The notes under the pieces: model-generated | What the model saw: only the letters and a program-made list of their open reading frames with translations | What the model was told of the DNA's origin: nothing | Databases searched by the model: none | DNA from: Verrucomicrobiota bacterium | GTDB taxonomy: Bacteria > Chlamydiota > Chlamydiia > Chlamydiales > JAEYWL01 | NCBI GenBank assembly: GCA_023428915.1 | Contig: JAEYWL010000026.1 | Span: forward strand, 1 to 25,342 | Length of the DNA: 25,342 nt | Direction: 5' to 3' | In this document: positions 13,764 through 21,627 of the stretch, one piece after another | Layout of the letters: the number at the start of each line of letters is the position of its first letter | How positions within the stretch are numbered: the stretch's first letter is position 1 | Translations under genes and position numbers: made by a program

Positions 13764-15254
13764 TTATTTTTTTGTAAGACTTTCTAGAAATTCCAACAAG
13801 AGGCGGACGCCGTAACCATTGCCATATTTTGGCATGTAGTGTCTCCTTTCTTTTAGAAATGATACACCGGCGATATCTAAGTGCGCCCATGGGGTATCGG
13901 TTACAAAATTGCTTAAAAAAGCTGCAGCGATGCAAGCGCCTCCAGCACGTCCGCCTGTATTTTTAAGATCGGCAATATCTGATTTGATCGCCTCATTATA
14001 CTCATCAAATAGCGGCATGTGCCATACACGCTCCTGGGTGGCATTGCCCGCTTGAATCAGCCCGCCAGCTAATGCGTCATCTTTTGTGAATAAACCTGCC
14101 GCTGACGAACCCAAAGCGACCTCTATAGCGCCTGTCAATGTAGCAATATCAATGATGCGGGCCGGCTTAAAATATTTTTCTACATAAGCGAGGGCATCGG
14201 CTAACACTAAGCGGCCTTCAGCATCGGTATTATTAATCTCAACTGTTTTACCCGCCATACTGGTAAAAACATCGCCCGGCTTTATGCTATTGCCGCCGAT
14301 GCAGTTTTCAGTAGCTGCAATAACCACAGTCACATTTACAGGCAATTGCAAAGAAGCAGCCGCAAGAATTGTTCCGAGGCAAGCAGCTCCGCCGGCCATA
14401 TCTGATTTCATGGTTTCCATCGACCCTGTGGGTTTAAGATTTAATCCACCTGTATCATAAGTAATCCCTTTGCCGACCAGTACTGTGTTGTCTTTGGATC
14501 GGGAATTGCCCTTGTATTCGAGCACAATAAAAGCTGGTTCGCGAGGTGAAGCGCGATTTACCGCCAGCAATAACCCCATTTTTTCCCGGGCTATTTCTTT
14601 TTTGCCTAACAAAGTAGCTTTGACTTTAGGGTACTTTTTAGCAAGCTCTGCGGCAATTTGAGCTAAGTATTGCGGAGTCACTTCATCAGCATTGCTGTTT
14701 ACAAGGTCTCTTGCAAAATGCACCGCTTCAGCGATTAAAGCATATTTTTTTGCATCTTCAAGAAATTTAGCAGAAGCTTGTATAAAGCCTGCACAAGTAA
14801 CTTCAGGAGATTTATTTTTCTTTTTTGCAGATTTGGTGATGTACTTCTTGAACTGGTAATTTGCCAAAGACAACCCTTCTGCAATTCCCCTGCAAAGCTC
14901 TTTTTCAGAAACATGCTTGCTGTCAGGCAAGTAAAGGGAAAGCTGCGCAAACTCCATACTTATGGCCTCACGCGTTACCATACTGTAAGCACGTCTTAGG
15001 CTTTCAACGGAAAGTTTTTCCTGCCCCCCCAGGCCGATCAGAAGGACGCGTGTTTCCGGGATATGGTCAAGATAAAGGAGAAAAGTTTCCCCTTCTTCAG
15101 CCTTGAAGTCGCCTCTGGAAAGAGGGATGGTGATTTCCTTGGCCAATTTTTTATCTGAGCAAGCTAAAACAGGCTTATTTTTTACTTGCCACACAGGAAT
15201 GACAGCTGCATCAGCTTTTCCCCGATCGCCTGATTTTGCAATGCGAAACTCCAT
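13764..15254 (-). CDS. pepA: Leucyl aminopeptidase (cytosol aminopeptidase, M17)
   Basis: 496 aa, a normal length for this hexameric, two-metal exopeptidase. The start at 15254 (MEFRIAKSGDRGKADA) is chosen over an in-frame TTG 45 nt upstream because GAGGG precedes it and the N-terminus then aligns with other PepA. The active-site segments are VGKGITYDTGGLNLKPTGSM, METMKSDMAGGAA (Lys and Asp metal ligands) and NTDAEGRLVLADAL (342-355, metal ligands Asp344/Glu346 and Arg348). The end carries TPWAHLDIAGV. It releases N-terminal amino acids from peptides in the cytoplasm. The ssb - pepA order matches Chlamydia. A repeat-filled 290-bp gap separates it from ssb. Confidence 0.96.
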   Translation of the reverse strand: MEFRIAKSGDRGKADAAVIPVWQVKNKPVLACSDKKLAKEITIPLSRGDFKAEEGETFLLYLDHIPETRVLLIGLGGQEKLSVESLRRAYSMVTREAISMEFAQLSLYLPDSKHVSEKELCRGIAEGLSLANYQFKKYITKSAKKKNKSPEVTCAGFIQASAKFLEDAKKYALIAEAVHFARDLVNSNADEVTPQYLAQIAAELAKKYPKVKATLLGKKEIAREKMGLLLAVNRASPREPAFIVLEYKGNSRSKDNTVLVGKGITYDTGGLNLKPTGSMETMKSDMAGGAACLGTILAAASLQLPVNVTVVIAATENCIGGNSIKPGDVFTSMAGKTVEINNTDAEGRLVLADALAYVEKYFKPARIIDIATLTGAIEVALGSSAAGLFTKDDALAGGLIQAGNATQERVWHMPLFDEYNEAIKSDIADLKNTGGRAGGACIAAAFLSNFVTDTPWAHLDIAGVSFLKERRHYMPKYGNGYGVRLLLEFLESLTKK

Positions 15255-15301
15255 ACACCCTCTTGAACAATTTTTATGAACAACTAACGAAAAAGACAAA
15301 C

Positions 15302-15534
15302 GACCTTATGAGATAGTTGCATAAGTCTGAGTGAGGCGCTTAAATGGACAATGGACCTTATGGACTTAATAGACTAAGCGCCAATTGCTTGTCGTAAATG
15401 TCTTTGGTGTCGTTAAGGTCCATAATGTCATTTGATATAGCTAAATCTGACTTATGCAACTGTCTCTTATGGACCATTAACGACGCAATGGACATTAACG
15501 ACAAGTGATTTGCGTCCATTTAAGCGCCTTAAAG
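15302..15534. repeat. Cluster of nested inverted repeats between pepA and ssb
   Basis: Within the 290-bp gap (15255-15544) I see four pairs of inverted arms. AGGCGCTTAAATGGAC at 15334-15349 is a perfect 16-bp match to 15514-15529. A 21-bp pair sits at 15310-15330 and 15446-15466 (19 of 21). ATGGACCTTA at 15351-15360 pairs with 15414-15423. CTTGTCGTAAATGTC at 15388-15402 pairs with 15491-15505 (14 of 15). Some pairs interleave, so it is not a single simple hairpin but probably two or more inserted palindromic elements. The 11-mer AGGCGCTTAAA recurs at 25233-25243 beside the terminal repeat. No ORF or RNA gene was recognised here. Confidence 0.85.
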
Positions 15535-15544
15535 GCCTTTTCCC

Positions 15545-16030
15545 CTAGAACGGCAGGTCTTCTTCGGCTGGGTCATGCTCTTGTTGGTAGTTGGAGCCAT
15601 AACCTTGGCCCTGCCCCTGGCCTTTACCACCTTGCGAGAATCCTTGGCGTCCTTCAGAATAGTCTGAGCTGTAAGCTGCGGAATATGTGTCGCCTGAACC
15701 TTCATTGGCACGATCTGAACGGCCAAAGGGGCTGAAGCGGATCATTTCAGCATAGATCTCAAGGTTGACTTGTGCTTGGCCATTTTTATCTGTCCAGATC
15801 TCAGGCTTAACTAATTCACCCAATACAATAATAGCGGAGCCTTTTTTGAGGTGCGGCATCATTTTGTCAAAGCGATCTCCCCAAATGGTTATACGCCACC
15901 AAGTCGTTTCCTCTTTACCCCCGCGCTTACTGTTAGAAGCCAGTCTTAAATTGGTCACTTTTTGCCCGCCAGCTGTGAAACGAGATTCTGGATCAGCTCC
16001 TAAGTGTCCTGCTACTTGTATAAAATTCAT
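15545..16030 (-). CDS. ssb: Single-stranded DNA-binding protein
   Basis: 161 aa. The start at 16030 (MNFIQVAGHLGADPE) is used instead of an upstream in-frame codon because SSB proteins begin there and GAGGG precedes it. The OB fold covers residues 1-105: VTNLRLASN, TTWWRITIWGDRFDKMMPHL, KKGSAIIVLGELVKPE and LEIYAEMIRFSPF. A flexible Gly/Gln/Ser-rich linker follows, ending in the acidic tip EEDLPF that docks replication and repair proteins. The protein coats ssDNA during replication, repair and recombination. It is divergent from the caspase-like gene across a 184-bp AT-rich region. Confidence 0.96.
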   Translation of the reverse strand: MNFIQVAGHLGADPESRFTAGGQKVTNLRLASNSKRGGKEETTWWRITIWGDRFDKMMPHLKKGSAIIVLGELVKPEIWTDKNGQAQVNLEIYAEMIRFSPFGRSDRANEGSGDTYSAAYSSDYSEGRQGFSQGGKGQGQGQGYGSNYQQEHDPAEEDLPF

Positions 16031-16214
16031 GATTTTGTCCCTCGTAAAAGTTTTTAGACGATGTTGCTCCCTTATCTTATTAAATGCAATCAAAAAACAA
16101 GTAAACAAATAGTCATTCTTTATTAAAAAATAATTATTATTTCATTGAAAATTAATATAATTAATATTATAATTATTAGTAAATTTATTTTATTAACACG
16201 AAGGAATAATATTA
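16031..16214. promoter_or_regulatory. Very AT-rich divergent intergenic region (ssb / caspase-like gene)
   Basis: 184 bp, with the part from about 16115 to 16200 almost only A and T (alternating AATTATT / TAATATT blocks). It must hold promoters for both ssb and the protease gene, but many -10-like matches make a specific choice impossible. AAGGAAT precedes the ATG at 16215. Confidence 0.5.
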
Positions 16215-17015
16215 ATGAATTACTATCATTACCTGATATTCTTATTAGTAGCCTTAGTTGGCATTGCTATGCCGGTAAAAAAAGCCGAAGCCGGCCATTT
16301 AGTTGTTCTAATGGTTGGTGATACAAAAGCTGAAAATATCGGAGAGGGAGTTGAAAAAGACCTGCGCAACATGCAGGCAGAGGTTCAAGAAATTTCTCAT
16401 TATACCGGCTTAGAAGTGGAAGAAGTGGTCATTTCCAATGAGCAGGTGAAACGGGGCGAGATCCTCAATGAAATCAGCAATTTAGAAGTGCACTCCAATG
16501 ATGTGCTTATGTTCTTTTATTCCGGCCACGGCTCTCATGAAGGCAAAGATCCAAGCAATCCATGGCCCTACCTCCTGCTAAGCCGCGACCGCACAACCAT
16601 TGATCTCGATAAGATCAATGACCTTATGATGGCCAAACATCCTCGCTTCTATCTATCTGTTGCAAATGCTTGCAATGGCTTGGCTCCTCCAGGCGACTCG
16701 CCGGGAATATTAGAGCTAAAAAGCGAGGTGGACTATTCATGGTTAATTAGCCACAATAGCCGTACAGAAGCAAATTATAAAAAATTATTTCTCGATTCAC
16801 AGGGGGCTATTTTAGTCACCAGTTCAAAAGTAGGCGAACCTTCATATGGAAGGCCGGCTTATGGCGGATACTACCCATACGCATTCGTCACAGGCCTGCA
16901 AGAGGTGGCAAAGAACTCTAAATTTCCTTCATGGGAAAAAGTGTTGCGCATTGCTTCTAAGCAAGTGCAAGTCAAGCAAACCCCTGACTATAAACTAATC
17001 TCCCTAAAAGACTAA
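16215..17015 (+). CDS. Secreted caspase-like (C14/metacaspase-type) cysteine peptidase
   Basis: 266 aa. A signal peptide (LIFLLVALVGIAMP, cleavage near KKAEA) is followed by a p20-type caspase domain: HLVVLMVGDTKAENIGEGV, VHSNDVLMFFYSGHGSHEG with catalytic His105, and FYLSVANACNGLAPPGD with catalytic Cys153. The 48-residue His-Cys distance is normal for clan CD. The usual Asp of the DxC motif is Asn here (NAC). Near the end, PSYGRPAYGGYYPYAFVTGL resembles the S/GxFT strand of the p20/p10 region. It probably cleaves proteins after basic or acidic residues in the periplasm or outside the cell. It may be a host-directed protein or a programmed-death or processing enzyme. A strong terminator follows. 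Confidence 0.82.
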   Translation: MNYYHYLIFLLVALVGIAMPVKKAEAGHLVVLMVGDTKAENIGEGVEKDLRNMQAEVQEISHYTGLEVEEVVISNEQVKRGEILNEISNLEVHSNDVLMFFYSGHGSHEGKDPSNPWPYLLLSRDRTTIDLDKINDLMMAKHPRFYLSVANACNGLAPPGDSPGILELKSEVDYSWLISHNSRTEANYKKLFLDSQGAILVTSSKVGEPSYGRPAYGGYYPYAFVTGLQEVAKNSKFPSWEKVLRIASKQVQVKQTPDYKLISLKD

Positions 17016-17020
17016 TAAAC

Positions 17021-17047
17021 AAAGGAGGCGCAAGCCTCCTTTTTTTG
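17021..17047 (+). terminator. Intrinsic terminator after the caspase-like gene
   Basis: AAAGGAGGC (17021-17029) and GCCTCCTTT (17034-17042) form a 9-bp stem with a GCAA tetraloop (GNRA type), followed by a T tract to 17047. It separates the protease gene from the DUF192 gene. Confidence 0.93.
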
Positions 17048-17095
17048 TTGTGTCTTGATTTAACTGGGCGCTATTATCCAAAAAAAAAGGATACT

Positions 17096-17944
17096 ATGCG
17101 CCCCTTACTCATTTTATTATTGCTATTAGTACAAAACAGCTTTGCCATTGAGCGTAGAGTAGATGCAGAGCGCATTGCCGCAAACCGGCTAGAGATTCGC
17201 GAAGCCATCCCCCTGACCATGGAACATGCGGTCACTCGCGATGAACTCGAATGGGGACTTATGCAGCGGCGTAATTTGCCCGATAGTTATGGCATGTTAT
17301 TTCATTATCCTGCCCCCTGGAAAATTTCCTTGTGGTCCTTTAACTGCTTTATCGATTTTTCTGTCGCATTTTTAGATTGCAATCAAGTGATCAGGGAACT
17401 GCGCGATTTGCATTCCTTTCCGGAAAAAATGTGCAGCCTGGCTCCAGTGAGAAATCTGCAAGACTTGCGCGCCATTTCTCCCAAATCGCAAATTTTTCAA
17501 TTTTTTAATAAGCGCAGCACAGTGGCTGCACTCCCCGCTTTATATTGCTTTGAAACCAATATTCGTTGGTTTCAAGAAAATGGGGTGCAGATTGGCGATT
17601 TTATGGGCTGGGACCAGGAAAATGGGGTGGGTTGGATTGCTTTGACAGTTGATATCAGCTGCCTCTCCCCTAACTTTTACAGGCCTTATGTCATTACCCC
17701 TGAAAATCCAACAGCGGTCTCTTTTTGGCTGGCCGCTGACCCTAGCCCCCGCGACATTGCTTTTTTGGATGGCGAGGGGCGTGTGCTTCAAATGGGCTTA
17801 TTGCCTGGCGGTGCTTCATACCCGCCGCAAACAAGGCCTGTTTTAGCCTCAAACGGCCCTGTCACCCACATTGTAGTGGCTGCTGCCGGCTGGCTGGCAA
17901 GCCAGGGCATAACAGTTGGTGATGAATTACAATTATTTCCTTAA
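17096..17944 (+). CDS. Secreted protein with two DUF192-like domains
   Basis: 282 aa with a signal peptide (MRPLLILLLLLVQNSFA). The start at 17096 is chosen over an in-frame ATG 51 nt upstream because AAAGG precedes it and the signal sequence begins here. Residues about 40-185 match DUF192: RDELEWGLMQRRNLPDSYG, then MLFHYPAPWKISLWSFNCFI, DFSVAFLD and a CFETNIRWFQENGVQIGD tail. Residues about 210-282 repeat the second half: VSFWLAADPSPRDIAFLDGE, GRVLQMG, then IVVAAAGWLASQGITVGDEL. The domain thus appears fully once and partially again. DUF192 proteins are small secreted proteins of unknown role, reported near envelope genes. The gene is followed at 21 nt by a membrane protein gene. Confidence 0.78.
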   Translation: MRPLLILLLLLVQNSFAIERRVDAERIAANRLEIREAIPLTMEHAVTRDELEWGLMQRRNLPDSYGMLFHYPAPWKISLWSFNCFIDFSVAFLDCNQVIRELRDLHSFPEKMCSLAPVRNLQDLRAISPKSQIFQFFNKRSTVAALPALYCFETNIRWFQENGVQIGDFMGWDQENGVGWIALTVDISCLSPNFYRPYVITPENPTAVSFWLAADPSPRDIAFLDGEGRVLQMGLLPGGASYPPQTRPVLASNGPVTHIVVAAAGWLASQGITVGDELQLFP

Positions 17945-17965
17945 CTATCAATAGGAAAAACTATT

Positions 17966-18337
17966 ATGTCTGCTCCTATATTATCCCAAAACAAATCAGA
18001 CGCCCTAGCATTAGGGGCCTTAATCGTAGGCTTAAGCATACTGGCGATTTATAACATTTGGTGGCCTTGGATCCTGCTTATTATAGGTTTAGCGACAATT
18101 GTCAGGCAATATTTACGCGGGCGCCACTATGACATGTATGTATCGGTAGTGGTATTTGGAGGCCTCTTTTTATTCTATTTTTTTAATATCAATTGGGCTG
18201 TGCTCATGCCTGTCATATTTACTACCGGCGCCATTTACATCGTTTTTCGCGAATTTTTCACTACGGGCAGCCGTTCCGGCTATGAACAGCTAGAGGATGC
18301 CAGAAAAGAGATTGAGGATGAGCGAGAAAACCACTAA
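17966..18337 (+). CDS. Hypothetical small membrane protein
   Basis: 123 aa with about four hydrophobic segments: near 14-28 (ALALGALIVGLSILAIYN), 32-45 (WWPWILLIIGLATIV), 58-72 (VSVVVFGGLFLFYFF) and 76-90. It then has a charged cytoplasmic tail, YEQLEDARKEIEDERENH. The WWPWILLIIGL pattern resembles the membrane repeats of LiaI/LiaF-like (DUF5668-type) stress proteins, a weak resemblance only. The next gene starts inside its 3' end, so the two are coupled. Confidence 0.7.
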   Translation: MSAPILSQNKSDALALGALIVGLSILAIYNIWWPWILLIIGLATIVRQYLRGRHYDMYVSVVVFGGLFLFYFFNINWAVLMPVIFTTGAIYIVFREFFTTGSRSGYEQLEDARKEIEDERENH

Positions 18338-18734
18338 TACTCTAATTCACATAGCCAAAATCTATACGGCAGGCAGATGGCAGTACCTCTTTTTGCGCAA
18401 ATTTTCTCCGCAGGAATACCGCTGGTTTCTGGTTGAAAACGAACAGGAAACAGCTACGCAAATTTTTTCAGAAACAATTGAGGAGGCTATCCGCTTGGCC
18501 CGCCGCGAATGGCGCCAATCCGCCTTTACCCCTCTCGGGTGCGGCTTTCGCTACACCCTGCCTGAACGAGACGAACATGGCAGTAATGCTCTTTTTTACC
18601 AAATGGCCGCATCCTATGCTACATCCAATGGCATTTATTTAGATGAAGAGTTAGGCCATAATTGCATTGTTAATAACCCCTCTAAAGAAGCCCGCCTTTT
18701 ATTGCTCAAATTAAAACAAACAAACAACCTTTAA
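18318..18734 (+). CDS. Hypothetical 138-aa cytoplasmic protein
   Basis: Starts at ATG 18318, 20 bp before the end of the previous gene; an in-frame start 21 nt earlier is less likely because the overlap would be larger. The product is soluble with aromatic-rich strands, GRWQYLFLRKFSPQEYRWFL, and a helix SETIEEAIRLARREWR, ending KEARLLLLKLKQTNN. No family or motif recognised. Overlap with the membrane protein gene suggests translational coupling and perhaps a shared function. Confidence 0.6.
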   Translation: MSEKTTNTLIHIAKIYTAGRWQYLFLRKFSPQEYRWFLVENEQETATQIFSETIEEAIRLARREWRQSAFTPLGCGFRYTLPERDEHGSNALFYQMAASYATSNGIYLDEELGHNCIVNNPSKEARLLLLKLKQTNNL

Positions 18735-18830
18735 CATATTAAATTATTTAATATTATTATTGATTTAAAATTGTTTTAATTTTATAATATAAATAAATAA
18801 AAATATTTTATATTAAAAGAGGGTAATAAA
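18735..18830 (+). promoter_or_regulatory. AT-rich leader of the Ser/Thr-rich protein pair
   Basis: 96 bp, nearly all A and T, containing ATATTAAATTATTTAATAT-like palindromic runs and several TATAAT/TATATT matches. A GAGGG ribosome site lies 8 nt ahead of the ATG at 18831. It probably carries the promoter for the two tandem paralogues, as the previous gene ends without a visible hairpin. Confidence 0.45.
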
Positions 18831-19886
18831 ATGGCAAGTCCAACTAGTCCCACACCACCAGCAACGCATATCAGTAGAACAGCAGCTGCGGGAGACAAAT
18901 TTCTTTTACAAAAATACGATCCAAATTCTGCTAGCGGCACTTTTAAATTTCGCGGTGAAACCTATAGAATTTCTCTGCAATTCGCAGATGGTCCTCATGG
19001 AATGGTAAAAGATGACTTTAAAAAAGTCTTAGAAGATATTAACACACTGATAGGTACGACTATTACCTATGATGCTTTTGCAAAAGCAGATGTGATTAGC
19101 ATTAAAGATAGAAAAATTAAGACACACACACCAGCTTCAGGCACAACCGCTGAAAAAGAAGATACTAAGGAAATTGCTGACACTGATGCTGCCAGTGAAA
19201 CTCTAAATAAAATTTACAGCTATGCAATTACCCATCGCTTTGCTCCAAGCAGCAGTTCTGCAAGAAGAGGAAGCCGGGATAGTAGCAGAGACCTTAGCCG
19301 CACACATTCACGAGTCAGCCCTAGTGTAAGCGGTGTACGTCTGGAAAGGTTATCTGGAAGCGATTCTGACAGTGATTCCCGCCAAAGTCCAGCCAGTGGA
19401 AGGCGCGTACGCTTCATTGATACTTCCAGAAGTAGTTCCAGCGAAAGCTCTGATGGTTACAGCTCAGAAGATGATTCTGATGAAGAAAGTCTAACAAGAA
19501 CAAAACCTGCAACTGCACCAGCAACGACCGCAACGACAGGAACAAAGCCAGCTGCTCCTGCTACCGGAAGCGGCGCTGCTGTATCGCCAGCAACTGTAAA
19601 AGCAACGCCTCCTAAGGCAACCGCAACAACAGCAGCAAGTACTAGTGCAACAGAAGAATCCACCAGTATTTGGAGAAGACACATGCCGACATGGCTCGGC
19701 GGGGCTCCAGCAAAAGCTACGGATACGACTGCAAAACCGCCAGCCGCAGGAACCACTGCTACAACTACGGCAGCAAAACCAGCTGCAGCGCCAGTTGTTA
19801 CGACACCAGGGGCAGCAGCTGCAGCAAGGGAAGCCGAAAAACCCCAAGGCCGTGCATCAATGCGTCCAATGGAACCTGCACGCTAA
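18831..19886 (+). CDS. Ser/Thr/Ala-rich low-complexity protein, first of tandem paralogous pair
   Basis: 351 aa, no recognised family. Residues about 23-100 form a compact domain (KFLLQKYDPNSASGTFKFRG, ETYRISLQFADG, FKKVLEDINTLIGTTITYDA) that aligns with the next protein with one 1-residue gap (see findings). The remaining two thirds are low-complexity: a Ser-Arg stretch at about 144-165, the hydrophobic/basic motif RRVRFID (RVRF at 192-195), an acidic Ser/Asp/Glu block at about 200-225, and then Pro/Ala/Thr repeats (PATAPATTATTG, PPKATATTAAS). A Trp-containing segment IWRRHMPTWLGG lies near 285. There is no signal peptide. The tail is likely disordered and rich in phosphoacceptor residues, so it may be a kinase substrate or a secreted effector; both are inference. 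It lies in one run with its paralogue and pknD. Confidence 0.75.
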   Translation: MASPTSPTPPATHISRTAAAGDKFLLQKYDPNSASGTFKFRGETYRISLQFADGPHGMVKDDFKKVLEDINTLIGTTITYDAFAKADVISIKDRKIKTHTPASGTTAEKEDTKEIADTDAASETLNKIYSYAITHRFAPSSSSARRGSRDSSRDLSRTHSRVSPSVSGVRLERLSGSDSDSDSRQSPASGRRVRFIDTSRSSSSESSDGYSSEDDSDEESLTRTKPATAPATTATTGTKPAAPATGSGAAVSPATVKATPPKATATTAASTSATEESTSIWRRHMPTWLGGAPAKATDTTAKPPAAGTTATTTAAKPAAAPVVTTPGAAAAAREAEKPQGRASMRPMEPAR

Positions 19887-19931
19887 TTAAGAGAAATATA
19901 ATTATAATAAAAAATTAATAAGGAAATTAAA

Positions 19932-21476
19932 ATGGAAAGCGGCAGGCCTATGACCTTTGGTTCATCTGTTAGTAGCTTAGGCATAGCATCTTCAGATGAA
20001 ACAAAGTATAACTTTGAATTGCAGAAATTTCACAACGCTGAAAATAAAGCCATTATTAAAATTAATGGTAAGGAGTACGATGTTGCAATTAAATTAAAAT
20101 CTGGAAGAAATACGGGATTTAGCAACAGTCAATGGCAAAAACTAACTTATAATATCGAAAAATTATTTAATCAAACCATTCCCACAGCACAAGCATTTCA
20201 ACAAAGTACGATTACGAAAGATGCGATTGCTTTAACTTCCAATGGCACCATTTTCAGTAGAAAAGTTAATGATGCGTTTAAAGATATGAATCCAATTGTG
20301 GCAGAACCTTTAGCTATTGATCCCCGACATAGTAATCAAGAGTATAATTATGGCTCAAGAACTCTACCGCCCGGCTCTGCCCATTCGAATACTCCTTACC
20401 CAAGCAGCGCTTTTTATAGTTCCTCTCCTTATGAATTGCTAAGAGCCTCCAGCCAAACGCAGACACAACCTAACATAAATAATAGACTAAACAGTTTTTA
20501 TGATGATTTTGATTCATATAGCGGCGATTCAGCGAGTGAGTCAGACTCATCAACTACAACGCCACCATTAAATAGGGGACATACACATTCAACCCCTAAT
20601 TTTCTATCCCCATCCGGCCCTACCAATCAGAGTACTGCTTATTCTCCTACTTGGCCTACTGGATCATCTGGACAACCTCCAGTTGTTAGTACAATTTTTG
20701 ATTCAGTAAGTCCAACAACAACCACTACCACTACTACAACATCTGTTGCTTCCACTCCATTCCAAACTTCCAGCATTCCTGCAGCAATTAAACCACCTGC
20801 AACTACAGGCGCCTCTCTAACCAAGCCAGTCACAACAACTTTATCTCAGCATACAGTTAATCCCGCACTTAACCCCAAACCAGCAGGAGAAGATTTGCTA
20901 AACTTTGATGACGATATTGAGAGTATAACATTGGCACTTCGTTCTAATTCTGCAGCTGCTGCCCCCAAGCCCGAGCGTTTTCAGGCAATTGCTGATTTGT
21001 TGGATACTCCGGTAGATTCCAATCCATCTGCCGCTATACTAATTCCAACACATTCGGGCGATAGAAACGAAAATGCTGCCGCTTTGCCAAATGAAGGTGA
21101 AGAGAAAACTGAAGAGGCTTCAAAAGCGCTGGCAGGAAGTAGAAGCGACAGCAATGAAGAAGATGAAGAGGAATCTACGGCAGCAAATCCACTGGCATCC
21201 CAGCCGGCTAAAAGCGGATGGGGTTGGGGTACAGCTACAAGATTTGGCCTAGGTGTTATGACTTTTGGGGGATCTGAAGCATTACGTTTCGGCTATAACT
21301 GGTGGACTAAACCAAACACAACAGAGGATTCTACAGCATCAGAGCAAATAGCAGAAAAAACTGGCATAGAGTCTGATACTGAAAGTACAGATAACGAAAC
21401 GGACAACGAATCCGTAGTTGACATGGAAAAGGATGCCAACTCTAGCGCAAGCGAGACTGACTCCTCAGAAGAATAA
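19932..21476 (+). CDS. Ser/Thr-rich low-complexity protein, second of tandem paralogous pair
   Basis: 514 aa, paralogous to the 351-aa protein 45 bp upstream in residues about 25-105: NFELQKFHNAENKAIIKING, KEYDVAIKLKSG, WQKLTYNIEKLFNQTIPT and TKDAIAL. The remainder is low-complexity: Ser/Asp/Tyr block (about 195-215), Pro/Thr/Ser stretches, a poly-Thr run near 260-270, then an acidic region. A glycine/aromatic segment, SGWGWGTATRFGLGVMTFGG, near 428-447 is followed by FGYNWW. The C-terminus is strongly acidic (TESTDNETDNE, SETDSSEE). No signal peptide or known domain was found. AAGGAA precedes the ATG. A perfect terminator 17 nt after the stop separates it from pknD. Possible effector or kinase substrate (inference). 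Confidence 0.75.
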   Translation: MESGRPMTFGSSVSSLGIASSDETKYNFELQKFHNAENKAIIKINGKEYDVAIKLKSGRNTGFSNSQWQKLTYNIEKLFNQTIPTAQAFQQSTITKDAIALTSNGTIFSRKVNDAFKDMNPIVAEPLAIDPRHSNQEYNYGSRTLPPGSAHSNTPYPSSAFYSSSPYELLRASSQTQTQPNINNRLNSFYDDFDSYSGDSASESDSSTTTPPLNRGHTHSTPNFLSPSGPTNQSTAYSPTWPTGSSGQPPVVSTIFDSVSPTTTTTTTTTSVASTPFQTSSIPAAIKPPATTGASLTKPVTTTLSQHTVNPALNPKPAGEDLLNFDDDIESITLALRSNSAAAAPKPERFQAIADLLDTPVDSNPSAAILIPTHSGDRNENAAALPNEGEEKTEEASKALAGSRSDSNEEDEEESTAANPLASQPAKSGWGWGTATRFGLGVMTFGGSEALRFGYNWWTKPNTTEDSTASEQIAEKTGIESDTESTDNETDNESVVDMEKDANSSASETDSSEE

Positions 21477-21493
21477 TTGGCAAGATCAGGTCT

Positions 21494-21530
21494 AAAAAGA
21501 AAAGCTCCAGCAACTGGAGCTTTTCTTTTT
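21494..21530. terminator. Strong intrinsic terminator between paralogue pair and pknD
   Basis: Perfect 17-bp stem: AAAAAGAAAAGCTCCAG (21494-21510) and CTGGAGCTTTTCTTTTT (21514-21530), with loop CAA. The T-rich end follows the stem on both strands. It separates the Ser/Thr-rich pair from pknD, which therefore needs its own promoter in the 97 bp before 21628. Confidence 0.93.
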
Positions 21531-21627
21531 TATCTATAGAATTATTTTTACTCGATAATTATTCGCAAGTTTTCTACAGTCATTGCAGATTTTTTTAAGA
21601 ATTTTTATCTTTTCTTCTTTTTAACCA

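Noticed and set aside
19457..19847. Long minus-strand and alternative-frame ORFs inside the Ser/Thr-rich genes (Cys- or Gln-rich).
   Set aside because: They arise from the biased codons of the Ala/Thr/Ser-rich coding strand; no ribosome sites and no sensible protein composition.
20710..20745. Microsatellite-like ACA/ACT/ACC run (poly-Thr) as a phase-variable tract.
   Set aside because: The tract is imperfect and made of mixed Thr codons in 3-base steps, so slippage would not change the reading frame.
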